Shown: positions 56,101-58,687, numbered from the stretch's first letter. The stretch: DNA of 64,000 nucleotides from Tridacna crocea (GCA_943736015.1 OX031062.1:52254962-52318961), one strand, 5' to 3'. The notes: generated by a model not told the origin, from the letters alone. A program made the numbers and translations.

Positions 56101-56460
56101 AAGTCTTTTTGAAAACATTATGGGAAGAGAAGAAAATTCTGGTAACCAGCATTTTCTCCTTTCCCCCAGTGTTTTCTACCCAATCAAAGAAAATTTGCAC
56201 CATTTGAGTTACATTGAAATTGTCTGCAAATGCTTTCAATTTGGACAAAGCTAAAATTTTTTGTCTGGTAAAACACCATACAATCAATCAATCAACCAAT
56301 TCCAACTCTAGCTCTTGCTCTATCAATAATTTCTCACCTTTACATTTCAGCTGGCTCCCCTCACACCACAGATGATGATGATGAACTTGACCTGCTCTAT
56401 GATCAGCAGTTGAACTGTTACTACGATCCAAAGACATGCAAATACTACGAGCTGTCTTGA
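23153..56460 (+). CDS. CFAP20DC: CFAP20 domain-containing protein (CFAP20DC / C3orf67 orthologue), 20 coding exons
   Basis: I assembled 20 exons (listed separately) by splice consensus, reading phase and similarity to the CFAP20DC family recalled from general knowledge. Coding lengths sum to 2826 nt, i.e. 941 residues plus TGA, and every junction keeps frame. Residues 1 to about 190 form the CFAP20 (DUF667) domain. It opens with MFKNEFQ as in CFAP20 and contains KSYAYILEG, LVQRYLVVQL, KRRIFLSTAQKD, ITPLHAK and ISANCRVRRIFT. Residue 260 or so has SFHIAFGSKVPG, a segment typical of CFAP20DC. Residues 280-900 look disordered, with Ser/Pro/Asp/Arg-rich stretches and an RPGSG/RPNSG repeat. The last 30 residues carry an acidic stretch and an OCRE-like YDQQLNCYYDPKTCKYYEL. 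CFAP20 itself is an inner-junction protein of ciliary doublets; the role of CFAP20DC is less defined, so a cilium/flagellum role here is inferred. The introns are packed with MITEs. Uncertain points: the exon 2-3 join and the small exons 10 and 18. Confidence 0.9.
23203..23345 (+). mobile_element. Family H MITE, 5'-truncated
   Basis: Half core GTTGGTAACACTATTTTCTC and right arm, starting about 30 bp after the exon 1 donor. Confidence 0.65.
23399..23605 (+). mobile_element. Family H MITE, type A core
   Basis: Left arm shortened (about 22 bp missing), hairpin intact apart from one missing C, right TTAA present. Confidence 0.85.
23757..23846. mobile_element. Fold-back element, left half only
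   Basis: Starts CAGAGCTCCAGATACGAGGG and stops at GTACTCATTAGAATCATCT, where it joins directly to a MITE right-arm fragment. Confidence 0.75.
23847..23914 (+). mobile_element. Family H MITE, right-arm fragment
   Basis: TTATTTTGTCGTCTGCAAGC to TTAA. It replaces the missing half of the fold-back element. Confidence 0.7.
23999..24222 (-). mobile_element. Family H MITE, type A core
   Basis: Left TTAA, hairpin with one arm CTCCTTTTTCCAC; the right end has decayed to GTGAAA. Confidence 0.85.
24319..24493. mobile_element. Family H MITE, left arm on both sides
   Basis: Both flanks of the hairpin are left arms (CCATTACCACACAATGACG and GTAGGGATTGTGTGGTGGG). The copy is 175 bp and palindromic nearly end to end. 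Confidence 0.85.
24609..24680 (+). CDS. CFAP20DC: CFAP20DC exon 2
   Basis: Acceptor TTTTACAG and donor GTAAGA, 72 bp, residues 8-31, beginning GGPCFEIFSPQQ. It continues the CFAP20 domain from MFKNEFQ. A later donor at 24690 (GTTGGT) is weaker. Confidence 0.85.
24793..24925. mobile_element. Family H MITE, decayed
   Basis: GGAAAAAGGAGAAAATGATG core, second half badly eroded. Its right TTAA is the left TTAA of the next copy. Confidence 0.6.
24922..25151 (+). mobile_element. Family H MITE, type A core
   Basis: Complete, with GGTAAACAGC in the centre. It shares TTAA with the preceding copy. Confidence 0.88.
25259..25463 (-). mobile_element. Family H MITE, decayed
   Basis: Right arm and half core (GCTTGTTACCAGCATTGTCT); ends about 31 bp before the exon 3 acceptor. 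Confidence 0.65.
25495..25588 (+). CDS. CFAP20DC: CFAP20DC exon 3
   Basis: Acceptor CTTGTTTAG and donor GTAAGT, 94 bp, containing DVKSYAYILEGATATTK and CLPKDSRTT. Compared with the family, 5-8 residues seem missing between exons 2 and 3, so a micro-exon in the 0.8-kb intron is possible. A decayed MITE ends about 31 bp before the acceptor. Confidence 0.87.
25904..26000 (+). mobile_element. Family H MITE, left half
   Basis: TTAATCCTTTACCAAACAATCC through GTTGGTTACCA, then cut exactly where the next copy's TTAA begins. Confidence 0.65.
26001..26227 (+). mobile_element. Family H MITE, type B core, first of a chain
   Basis: TTAA ends, perfect inner stem GAAATTGCTCGTAACGAGC; the right arm is atypical (ATCAGATATTTGTATCCTC). 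Confidence 0.85.
26224..26437 (+). mobile_element. Family H MITE, chain member 2
   Basis: Shares TTAA with both neighbours. The centre of the hairpin is deleted (AAAATGCTCCTTTTCCC). Confidence 0.82.
26434..26665 (-). mobile_element. Family H MITE, chain member 3
   Basis: Opposite orientation, decayed core TGCTTGTTACCAGAATTTAC; starts at the TTAA ending member 2. Confidence 0.75.
26755..26870 (+). mobile_element. Family H MITE, left-arm remnant
   Basis: TTAACCGTATACCAAACAATTCC and CCCCAGAATAGAATCCCTTTGG only. Confidence 0.5.
26898..26970 (+). CDS. CFAP20DC: CFAP20DC exon 4
   Basis: Acceptor CTATTTTAG and donor GTAAAG, 73 bp. Encodes LHLVQRYLVVQLALKKGADF and SMEIG, a core strand pair of the CFAP20 domain. 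The phases on both sides fit. Confidence 0.88.
27040..27268 (+). mobile_element. Family H MITE, type A core, 229 bp
   Basis: Near-consensus copy with perfect hairpin and both TTAA. Confidence 0.92.
27278..27446 (-). mobile_element. Family H MITE, decayed
   Basis: CCCTTTATCAAACAACAAAATT start; core GATAAAACGCTGTTTTGGAG; ends in poly-T/poly-G tracts. Confidence 0.5.
27597..27735 (+). mobile_element. SINE, 5'-truncated
   Basis: TCAGCCTGGTACTGTTGTAA and the GAAAGCAGTG tail match the body of the SINE at 42788-43010. Confidence 0.55.
27928..28150 (-). mobile_element. Family H MITE, type A core
   Basis: TTAA ends, hairpin with ATTTTCTCCTTTTCACAGAA; a few bases are missing from the right arm. Confidence 0.88.
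28343..28457 (+). CDS. CFAP20DC: CFAP20DC exon 5
   Basis: Acceptor TTATTGTAG and donor GTAAGT, 115 bp. Encodes the family-diagnostic KRRIFLSTAQKD and ITPLHAKVALKIVKTGV. This exon gave the first clear identification of the gene. Confidence 0.92.
28523..28748 (+). mobile_element. Family H MITE, type A core with GGTGGCC centre
   Basis: Hairpin intact around GCTGGTGGCCAGC. Right arm diverged (TAGGGTCAAGTTCTAAAG), right TTAA lost. Confidence 0.82.
29154..29310 (+). mobile_element. Family H MITE, decayed
   Basis: AAAAGGAGGAAATACT and TTCTGCAAATGCCTTGAATT remain. Confidence 0.45.
29401..29557 (+). CDS. CFAP20DC: CFAP20DC exon 6
   Basis: Strong acceptor TATTTTTCAG, 157 bp, donor GTGAAC (not ideal but fits the phase). 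Begins WLNLVLDMVSMVSETWRG and contains ISANCRVRRIFTMKSQPPE, a conserved end-of-domain segment. Confidence 0.9.
30124..30359 (+). mobile_element. Family H MITE, type A core
   Basis: The core reads GCAGGTAACCCGC, a pair of compensating changes that keep the stem. The left arm is diverged. Confidence 0.82.
30601..30829 (+). mobile_element. Family H MITE, type C core, 229 bp
   Basis: TTAA ends and a perfect type C stem (GAAATTGCTCGTCACGAGC). Confidence 0.9.
30902..31104 (+). mobile_element. Family H MITE, decayed core
   Basis: The core is replaced by GAGAAAATAATAGTTATTTCTC, still a palindrome; right arm and TTAA present. Confidence 0.7.
31258..31349 (+). CDS. CFAP20DC: CFAP20DC exon 7
   Basis: Acceptor CTATTATAG and donor GTATTA, 92 bp. 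Encodes LYGYSPSGGGEMDMVPKQCQ and FAADVEHYTQ, which align with the segment just after the CFAP20 fold in CFAP20DC. Confidence 0.88.
31450..31900. repeat. Dispersed repeat shared with 55590-55920
   Basis: CACATAACCTCCCTAGTTTTCAG, GCTTGACAATATTTTTCCCA and ACTTGTTTAATAGAATTTTA match the other copy, with internal inverted segments. A fold-back element is likely. Confidence 0.45.
32099..32327 (-). mobile_element. Family H MITE, type A core, 229 bp
   Basis: ACTGTGGGAAAAGGAG / CCCACAGTGT version of the stem: both arms carry the same A/T to C/G change. Confidence 0.92.
32424..32632 (+). mobile_element. Family H MITE with shortened hairpin
   Basis: The stem tip is missing (AAAGGAGAACATTTTATCCTTT). 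It ends 44 bp before the exon 8 acceptor. Confidence 0.85.
32677..32773 (+). CDS. CFAP20DC: CFAP20DC exon 8
   Basis: Acceptor TTACTTTCAG and donor GTCAGT, 97 bp, starting LLTIDKIRHAERLRGG. An internal GTAAGA donor at 32740 has a better consensus. It would break phase with exon 9, though it could join exon 10 in frame, so alternative splicing is possible. A MITE ends 44 bp upstream. Confidence 0.82.
33264..33428. repeat. Fold-back, ~70-bp arms
   Basis: CGTGAACACCGTCGGTAATA and TATTACCGATGGTGTTCACT face each other around a 20-base loop; GAAATAAAT and AATATTTG segments extend the stem. Not family H. Confidence 0.75.
33736..33964 (+). mobile_element. Family H MITE, type A core, 229 bp
   Basis: Near consensus; ACATTGTAGAAAAAGGAG and CTCCTTTTCCCATAATG leave two stem mismatches. 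Confidence 0.9.
34182..34410 (+). mobile_element. Family H MITE, type A core, 229 bp
   Basis: Matched changes in both half-stems (AAAAAGAGAAAATG / CATTTTCTCTTTTT) preserve pairing. Confidence 0.9.
34516..34631 (+). CDS. CFAP20DC: CFAP20DC exon 9
   Basis: Acceptor GTCATTCAG and donor GTAACA, 116 bp. Contains NESFHIAFGSKVPGVRTS; the HIAFGSKV core is strongly conserved in the family. A MITE starts 36 bp after the donor. Confidence 0.9.
34668..34984 (-). mobile_element. Family H MITE with 93-bp internal tandem duplication
   Basis: AGAGGTCAAAATAAAAGTGA and the first half-hairpin occur twice (from about 34724 and 34817). Only the second is followed by the returning arm. Starts 36 bp after the exon 9 donor. 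Confidence 0.85.
34985..35655. other. Intron 9 sequence, unassigned
   Basis: About 670 bp of AT-rich intron without a recognised repeat. Confidence 0.35.
35656..35747 (-). mobile_element. Family H MITE, half copy
   Basis: Only the returning half-hairpin (ACCAGCATTTTCTCCTTTTC) and left arm. It breaks exactly at the dyad centre. Ends 59 bp before exon 10. Confidence 0.75.
35807..35852 (+). CDS. CFAP20DC: CFAP20DC exon 10 (46 bp)
   Basis: Acceptor TTATATTTAG and donor GTATGT. In the required phase it reads GNLTNRSIRSHSRAD. Support comes only from the splice sites and the phase fit between exons 9 and 11. Without it, exon 11 would be out of frame. Confidence 0.7.
36036..36408. mobile_element. 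Fold-back element split by a family H MITE
   Basis: CAGAGCTCCAGATAGTGGG to AAACCCTAT, then the MITE, then ATCATCTCATTGACACAATT back out to ACATCACTCC. Part of the fold-back's left arm was lost at the junction. Confidence 0.8.
36110..36315 (-). mobile_element. Family H MITE nested in a fold-back element
   Basis: CCCTTTCCCAAACGACAAAC through GGGAAAGGGTTAA; hairpin tip shortened (GAGAAATGCTGGTTACCCAC). Confidence 0.85.
36577..36805 (-). mobile_element. Family H MITE, type A core, 229 bp
   Basis: Stem with several mismatches (AAAGCAGAGAATG / CATTTTCTTCTTTTCCCACC); TTAA ends intact. Confidence 0.88.
36863..36921 (+). mobile_element. Family H MITE, right-arm fragment
   Basis: CAGCAAGTATTTTAAACTTAGG to TTAA only. 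Confidence 0.5.
37007..37226 (-). mobile_element. Family H MITE with GTAAATGCTAG core
   Basis: GGAGTAAATGCTAG / CATTTACTCC paired changes. Ends 60 bp before exon 11. Confidence 0.82.
37287..37499 (+). CDS. CFAP20DC: CFAP20DC exon 11
   Basis: Acceptor CTACAGCAG (the phase selects this AG among four nearby) and donor GTAAGT, 213 bp. Contains GYQDMSLSVNSRDGLYTGQ and HQRQYSDPSMVSQMEAG. Low complexity, probably disordered. Confidence 0.82.
37530..37751 (-). mobile_element. Family H MITE, type A core
   Basis: TTAA ends, starting 31 bp after the exon 11 donor; one half-stem reads ACATTGAGGGAAAAGG. Confidence 0.87.
37789..37975 (-). mobile_element. Family H MITE, decayed
   Basis: GCATTTGCAGACTACAAAGA and GAGAAAATTCTGTTTATTAG remain. 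Confidence 0.55.
38269..38497 (-). mobile_element. Family H MITE, type A core, 229 bp
   Basis: The stem reads ATTATGGGAAAAGG / CTTTTCCCATTATG, changed on both sides. Right end decayed to CTAA. Confidence 0.9.
38498..38934. other. Intron 11 sequence, unassigned
   Basis: No repeat recognised. A short duplicated inverted phrase (GATTGGCTAAACTTGACAGT / ATAGCCAATC) near 38660-38690. Confidence 0.3.
38935..39078 (+). CDS. CFAP20DC: CFAP20DC exon 12
   Basis: Acceptor AACTTTTCAG and donor GTAAGT, 144 bp. Encodes VNLHDIPLVQPHPPREPS followed by a basic run, HERVRRRPRVKNGS. Possible nuclear-localisation or tubulin-binding basic patch (inference). Confidence 0.82.
39079..39670. other. Intron 12 start, unassigned
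   Basis: AT-rich sequence with no recognised element before the tandem-repeat element. Confidence 0.3.
39671..41870 (+). mobile_element. Element with GCTCACCTGAG ends carrying a 145-bp tandem array
   Basis: Left end AGCTCACCTGAGCACGAAGT, right end CTCAGGTGAGCGATTTCAGG, inverted over the first 11 bases. After a GCGTCCGTCGTCC-rich leader come 14 units of 145 bp, starting near 39786 and every 145 bp to 41672. Units 1-9 are almost identical; units 10-14 diverge progressively. Open frames in each unit end at the same TAG, and the period is not a multiple of three, so it is not coding. Lies in intron 12. Confidence 0.88.
39786..41805 (+). repeat. 145-bp tandem repeat, 14 units
   Basis: Unit landmarks: CCTTGTGTACGCTCTAGAGG, AGTTGGTCAGGATGTTTGTC, GATATCTCGGACGAGTTCGA, GGGGTCAAAAACTAGGTCAC. 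The last units carry changes such as TGTATATGCTCTGGATGCC. Confidence 0.92.
41920..42091 (-). mobile_element. Family H MITE, strongly decayed
   Basis: GACCAAATAAATTATACTGA, GGTAGAAAACAAC and AAATTGGCATTGTGAAGG. Ends about 15 bp before exon 13. Confidence 0.5.
42107..42292 (+). CDS. CFAP20DC: CFAP20DC exon 13
   Basis: Acceptor TTTTTGTCAG and donor GTTAGG, 186 bp, starting DEGIGTSVSSAVSNHHGNG and ending RISKTQRKG. Polar and disordered. Decayed MITEs lie within about 15 bp upstream and 46 bp downstream. Confidence 0.8.
42338..42556 (-). mobile_element. Family H MITE, type A core
   Basis: Left TTAA lost; core GCTAGTTACCAGCAATGTCT. Starts about 46 bp after the exon 13 donor. Confidence 0.82.
42788..43010 (+). 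mobile_element. tRNA-derived SINE
   Basis: A-box-like TGGCTCATTGGTAAAGTGC, B-box GGGGTTCAAGCCTC, and body AGCCTAGTACTGTTGAAACC with GTGTAAAACACC tail. Shares its body with 27597-27735. Confidence 0.75.
43042..43270 (-). mobile_element. Family H MITE, type A core, 229 bp
   Basis: Near-consensus copy in the ACTGTGGG version; ends 37 bp before exon 14. Confidence 0.92.
43308..43461 (+). CDS. CFAP20DC: CFAP20DC exon 14
   Basis: Acceptor TATTTGTAG and donor GTAAGT, 154 bp. Contains DESMTNVIELLNQQKLDFHF (a possible short helix) and an acidic tail, EDEGDDADRDDSDE. It sits between two full MITEs, 37 bp after one and 51 bp before the next. Confidence 0.85.
43513..43739 (+). mobile_element. Family H MITE, chain of three, member 1
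   Basis: Type A, hairpin with AAAACATTGTGTGAAAAGG / CCTTTTCTCACAATG. The right TTAA has become TTCA, shared with member 2. Confidence 0.88.
43737..43966 (+). mobile_element. Family H MITE, chain member 2
   Basis: Core GCTGGTAACCAGC kept; outer stem lost (AAAAAATATAGTGG / TTTAGAACTATG). Confidence 0.8.
43963..44036 (-). mobile_element. Family H MITE, chain member 3, arm only
   Basis: Starts at the shared TTAA; CTTTTACCAAACAACGAAATC to GCATTTGCAG, stopping 22 bp before exon 15. Confidence 0.65.
44059..44170 (+). CDS. CFAP20DC: CFAP20DC exon 15
   Basis: Acceptor CTTATTTACAG and donor GTAGTT, 112 bp. Contains EDNTYLFVSQPKPAPRQK and HLIDNETNK. A MITE fragment ends about 22 bp before the acceptor. 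Confidence 0.83.
44464..44686 (+). mobile_element. Family H MITE, type A core
   Basis: Perfect 67-bp hairpin; a short deletion in the right arm (TTTCAATGTTACG). Confidence 0.9.
44708..44765 (-). mobile_element. Family H MITE, arm fragment
   Basis: TTAACTCTTTACCAAACAAC and TGTCTAAATCATTTGC only. Confidence 0.55.
44808..45035 (+). mobile_element. Family H MITE, type A core
   Basis: Near consensus. Its right TTAA is the start of the next fragment. Confidence 0.9.
45032..45152 (-). mobile_element. Family H MITE, decayed half
   Basis: Core GAAAATGCTAGTAATTTGCA then GAGGATAATGTGGTAAAGG; ends 25 bp before exon 16. Confidence 0.6.
45178..45726 (+). CDS. CFAP20DC: CFAP20DC exon 16 (largest, with RPGSG/RPNSG repeat)
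   Basis: Acceptor TTTATTCCAG and donor GTATGA, 549 bp, residues 565-747. An Asp-rich run (NSSDDDDDK) is followed at about 45304-45447 by six or so degenerate hexamers of the type SRPGSG / TRPNSG. The exon ends with SCISRMSRKSLREVPISKFS. Basic and disordered; candidate phosphorylation-rich linker. Confidence 0.88.
45802..45850 (+). mobile_element. Family H MITE, left-arm fragment
   Basis: TTAACCCTATACCACACAATCCC only. Confidence 0.55.
45897..46111 (-). mobile_element. Family H MITE, type A core
   Basis: TTAA ends; 14 bp missing from the right arm (GCAGACGACTGAAAATTTG). Confidence 0.88.
46311..46586 (+). CDS. CFAP20DC: CFAP20DC exon 17
   Basis: Acceptor CTTATTTCAG and donor GTATTT, 276 bp. 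Starts KHVYDFSKYVMEDLSASAEA (probable helix), then basic RKSPRKSFQSQRYGG, ending TSFSTWKAP. The following intron is the longest of the gene, about 6.7 kb. Confidence 0.85.
46640..46876 (-). mobile_element. Family H MITE with duplicated hairpin tip
   Basis: AATGCTGGTTAACAGC occurs twice in tandem (about 46761 and 46777), so the stem now has a double tip. Starts 53 bp after the exon 17 donor. Confidence 0.85.
47021..47288 (+). mobile_element. tRNA-derived SINE (GGCTCAGTGGTGAGCG type)
   Basis: A box GTGGCTCAGTGGTGAGCG, B box GTGAGTTCGATACCCGG, then a ~190-bp body ending GTGGCGTTAAACCCCAATAC. Most intact SINE in the window; immediately followed by a MITE. Confidence 0.85.
47292..47475 (+). mobile_element. 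Family H MITE, 3'-truncated
   Basis: Left arm and hairpin (AACAAGCATT) intact, right arm broken after CATTGAAATTGT. Confidence 0.8.
47792..47915 (+). mobile_element. Family H MITE, decayed
   Basis: AATACCAAACATGTGACTGT and CTGAAACATTGTAGG remain. Confidence 0.45.
47938..48188. mobile_element. Family H MITE, right arm on both sides
   Basis: Both flanks are right arms (GACTGGTCCAAATTGAATGC and TGCTTTCAATTTGGACAAGC). The second half-stem is deleted at GGTTACCAAAATGTTTTC. Confidence 0.85.
48189..49240. other. Intron 17 sequence, unassigned
   Basis: About 1 kb without MITEs, less AT-biased than its surroundings. TGAGCTCGAGGAGCTCA near 48249 is a short palindrome. No frame with recognisable similarity. 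Confidence 0.35.
49241..50367. mobile_element. DNA element with perfect 27-bp TIRs
   Basis: Ends 49241-49267 and 50341-50367 are perfect inverted copies (ATACCCCCATTCCACTAGGC...). Next to each TIR are further GGCGCTCTG / CAGAGCGCC palindromes. The interior is dense in GATCGC and GAGCGC, including three ~34-bp tandem units with ATATCGCCACTTGATCGTAA at 49933-50025. A SINE is nested inside. No transposase. Confidence 0.85.
49640..49890 (-). mobile_element. tRNA-derived SINE nested in the 27-bp-TIR element
   Basis: On minus: GACCGGTAGTGCAGTGGTAA (A box) and GAAGTTCGATACCCGGCCC (B box), body continuing to about 49640. It interrupts the GAGCGC-rich interior. Confidence 0.75.
50368..50921. other. 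Low-complexity intron sequence
   Basis: Tandem ~18-bp phrases around CAAAACGTACCCAAGTGGAG (50420-50540) and A15-A18 tracts near 50785 and 50860. No gene. Confidence 0.5.
50922..51180 (+). repeat. 130-bp tandem duplication including a MITE head
   Basis: TGATACATTAATTACATTG (50922) and TGATACAATAATTACATTG (51052) start two 130-bp copies, each running through TTAACCCATTACCACACAAT into the MITE left arm. Only the second continues into a whole MITE. Confidence 0.85.
51132..51350 (+). mobile_element. Family H MITE with shortened hairpin tip
   Basis: TTAA ends; the tip is reduced to GGGAAAAAAATGCATTTTCTCC. Confidence 0.85.
51674..51687. promoter_or_regulatory. Perfect RFX X-box palindrome within a repeat
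   Basis: GTTGCCATGGCAAC is a full consensus X-box (GTNRCC-RGYAAC). It is part of the tandem element in intron 17, not a promoter position. Confidence 0.4.
51777..52138. mobile_element. Second TTAA MITE family (17-bp TIR), 362 bp
   Basis: TTAA at 51773-51776 and 52139-52142 flanks an element whose ends GTAGTGGACCCGTAATA / TATTACGGGTCCACTAC are perfect inverses. The host unit reads GTTCC-TTAA-GTGACCC once the insertion is ignored. Distinct from family H; piggyBac-like target. Confidence 0.85.
52829..53289. other. End of intron 17, unassigned
   Basis: No repeat recognised in the last 460 bp before exon 18, apart from AT-rich tracts. Confidence 0.3.
53290..53372 (+). CDS. CFAP20DC: CFAP20DC exon 18 (83 bp)
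   Basis: Strong acceptor TTTTTCATTTCAG and donor GTTAGT. Encodes PQPPHLLNHQKEMKARLSSD. The phases (0 in, 2 out) are exactly those needed between exons 17 and 19, which otherwise do not join in frame. Confidence 0.75.
53383..53506 (+). mobile_element. Fragment of a GTCTGTCTGTCC-type element
   Basis: TATACACCCCCACAACAAAC with GAGGGGGGTATACTGG and CTGTCGGTCTGTCTGTCCAT; starts 10 bp after the exon 18 donor and is cut by the next element. Confidence 0.5.
53507..54130 (+). mobile_element. Element with AGCTCCACTGGC ends
   Basis: Left AGCTCCACTGGCCAAAGGCC, right GCCAGTGGAGCGATACAGGG, inverted over about 12 bp, ending CATCATGGCCCTCTTG as does 39671-41870. A MITE fragment is nested at 54036-54089. 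Confidence 0.72.
54036..54089 (-). mobile_element. Family H MITE, arm fragment
   Basis: CCCTCTTTCTCAGGGTTATG and GTGTGATAAAGGGTTGA. Confidence 0.5.
54490..54760 (+). repeat. Repeat related to 515-780
   Basis: TTCTTCGAAGATTCGACCTG, ATTTCTCTAAACTGCTGATC and GGTAGCGTTTTATTGAGTAA follow the order of the first copy without the telomere-like insert. Confidence 0.65.
55038..55210. mobile_element. Family H MITE, left arm on both sides
   Basis: TTTACCACACAACGATGGC and GAAAGTGGGCATTGTGTG are both left-arm sequence; hairpin intact. Second example of the short symmetric form. Confidence 0.82.
55325..55440 (+). CDS. CFAP20DC: CFAP20DC exon 19
   Basis: Acceptor CATGAACAG and donor GTAGGT, 116 bp. Contains SPPVLIARSGLASNSLDD and GNISPRKAYIG. 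Joined to exon 18 in phase 2 and exon 20 in phase 1. Confidence 0.8.
55590..55920. repeat. Dispersed repeat shared with 31450-31900
   Basis: GTTTGAGATAGAAT occurs twice and GCTTGCTTAATAACATTTTT faces inverted AATGTTATTGAGCTAGC. A fold-back is likely. Confidence 0.5.
55975..56055 (+). mobile_element. SINE tail fragment
   Basis: GCATGGATAGGTGCACTGGT and AAATAATGTTGCAAATGGTG match 63380-63435 (GCATGGATAGATGCACTGGC). Confidence 0.5.
56055..56275 (+). mobile_element. Family H MITE, type A core
   Basis: Stem with several mismatches (GGGAAGAGAAGAAAATTCTGG); right TTAA lost. Ends about 75 bp before exon 20. Confidence 0.85.
56351..56460 (+). CDS. CFAP20DC: CFAP20DC exon 20 (last, OCRE-like C-terminus)
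   Basis: Acceptor TTTACATTTCAG, ending at TGA 56458-56460. Encodes DDDDELDLLYDQQLNCYYD then PKTCKYYELS. The spacing of tyrosines (YD..LN.YYDP.T..YYE) resembles one repeat of an OCRE motif. Confidence 0.9.
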
Positions 56461-56749
56461 GAGAGTGACCTCCAACTCACGGGCAAATTTCAAAGAGCTG
56501 ATCTGTTACTGTGATCCTACGATGTTTGAAAATTATGGGTTATCCCGAAAGGACCCGCAACCTCAAGACAAATTTCATTGACATTTTCTGTGTGTAAAAA
56601 TAACGCTGATAAAGCAGTTATAAGAATATGATTTTATGTCATGTCTGATGATCAAAGGTTGCAATAGATGTAAAGTTTAATGTGCCAACCAGCAAAGTAT
56701 GACAATTTGGCATAAATTGCAAACTAATTGCAGACAACTAAGGAAATTG

Positions 56750-56755
56750 AATAAA
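56750..56755 (+). promoter_or_regulatory. Candidate poly(A) signal of CFAP20DC
   Basis: AATAAA about 290 nt after the stop, followed about 20-30 nt later by a GT-rich stretch (GTTGTATGTCTG). This would end transcription just before the MITE at 56834. Confidence 0.5.
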
Positions 56756-56833
56756 TGCTTCCAATACCCCCAGTTGTATGTCTGCATCTAAAATCTTTAT
56801 TTTGTAATCTGTTACTTCCATACAAGTATGCTG

Positions 56834-57062
56834 TTAACCCTTTACCACACAATCCTGACTTTTTACGACCCTGAACAGTAAGCCTTTTAAAAACATTGTG
56901 GAAAAAGGAGAAAATGCTGGTTACCAACATTTTCTCCTTTTCCAACAATGTTTTCAACCCTTCCTATCACAAATTCTGATTTTTCAGTCATAATTATTTT
57001 TTCGTCCGCAAATGCTTTGAATTTGCACCAGTCTATTATTTTGTCATTTAATAAAGAGTTAA
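56834..57062 (+). mobile_element. Family H MITE, type A core, 229 bp
   Basis: TTAA ends, ACAATCCTGACTTTTTACG arm; first of a chain with the next two fragments. Confidence 0.9.
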
Positions 57063-57254
57063 ACAGCATTTTATCCTTTTCCCACATTGTTTTCTATCCT
57101 TTTCAAATACTGTTCCCATCATTTGACACATATTTATTGTCTGTAAGTGCATACAAATTGGGACATCCAAAATAATGTTATCTTATGAAGAGGTAACTTA
57201 GCCCTTATCCCTTACAAAAATCTAAAATTTTGTAATTTGGTAAAGAGGTTAAAG
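57059..57254 (+). mobile_element. Two family H MITE fragments in chain
   Basis: From the shared TTAA: AACAGCATTTTATCCTTTTC and right arm to 57196, then a second arm end CTAAAATTTTGTAATTTGG to 57254. Both lack left halves. Confidence 0.65.
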
Positions 57255-57476
57255 GGCAGAAAACTGAGAAAATGAGAGAATACTGGGTACAGAATGCCTG
57301 TTTATTTAGAATTGTAATCTTTTTGAAATAATACCAAAAAAAAATTCTTTTTCCTTCTTTTTTTTTCATTTGTATTACTTGAACTAGTGAATGGAATCTC
57401 TAAGAAATAGCCTTCACTGTATTGAATTGGTGGATTTGTTCTACACAGAACTTATCTTATTTGCTTGAAAATGTGT

Positions 57477-57699
57477 TTAACCCTTTTTTCCACACACCAT
57501 GGAGTTTTAACAACCCTTAATAAGAAAGCTGTAGAAAAAATTCTGTGAGAAAGAGAAAACGCTGGTAACTAGCATTTTCTCCTTTTCCCACAATGTCTTC
57601 TTCCCTATCACAGACAGAAATCATCGCTTGAGCTGCATGTATTTTCTGCAAATGCTTTCATGGTCAGGTCTCAAATTTTGTTGTTTGGTAACGATTTAA
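57477..57699 (+). mobile_element. Family H MITE, chain member
   Basis: TTAA ends; core GAAAACGCTGGTAACTAGC; a ~12-bp deletion in the right arm. Confidence 0.85.
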
Positions 57700-57918
57700 C
57701 CCTTTACTACACAATGACAACTTTTAACACCTCTGAGGTAGAAGCCTTTTGAAAACATGGTGAGAAAAGGAGAAAATGCTGGTAACCAGCATTTTCTCCT
57801 TTACCCACAATGTTTTCTACCCTTCCCAAATCAAATTTCGATTCTTAAGTCACATTTATTGTCTGCAAATGCTTTCAATTTAGACCAGTCTATAAATTTT
57901 CCATTAGGTAAAGATTGA
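57696..57918 (+). mobile_element. Family H MITE sharing TTAA with the preceding copy
   Basis: CCCTTTACTACACAATGACA left arm, perfect tip, right end decayed to TTGA. Confidence 0.87.
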
Positions 57919-58687
57919 AACATAGCTGTCTGTGATCATTGTATATATTCATTTTTATGCGATTTCTTTTAGCAAGGCAGATAGATCTTTCTGTTACTAT
58001 AATTTTTGGATGCAAGACTTTTTTTTCTTTTTCATCAAAACTGTGTTAATTTCATTTTTGAGAGATAAAGTTTTTTATAAAGTAAATTGAGCTGGTAAGT
58101 GGTTTTCTGATATATCCCAGTGAGTGTTTCCTTTTATAAAGTTTGATCCTTTACCAAACTTTACCTTAAAGATGCCCATCTACAGCCAGTGAGCAAAATT
58201 GCTGTTAAATTTCAAACAATTTAGAATTGTACAGAAATCAGTCCTTTGTGTAAACATGGATAAATTACAGACATATATAGCGTAATTGAAAAGAAGAAAC
58301 AGAGAGATTTATATTAGAAAATTGGTTGACAATCGAAGCTGTAAACAAAGGTTGTGCTTCATGGAAATTTAGCGTTGGTTTCCGCCTAGAGTCGGATACA
58401 ATGCAATTTGCATATAGGCTGCGACCTCCGTCTGAAAATTGAGATTGCAACAGAGAAGCTTCCATTTTCCTTTGTTTACCTCATTAGACGCAAGGCAAAG
58501 GTCAAATATAGTCACATGATAGAATGCATGATCATCATACGAATCTGCCTGAGTGCATAATGGATATATCGAAAATCTTTGATTCAAAAACCGGAACGAC
58601 GAGTGTGTTTGCATGTAAGACGAAAGACTAAGAGCGAAGAAGATCGTGGAATTTGAAATTATAAAATCTTTGGTACTTTCCACTTCT
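57919..58687. other. Unassigned intergenic DNA
   Basis: About 770 bp without a recognised element. A minus-strand open frame runs across it and into the next MITE, but shows no family features. Confidence 0.3.
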
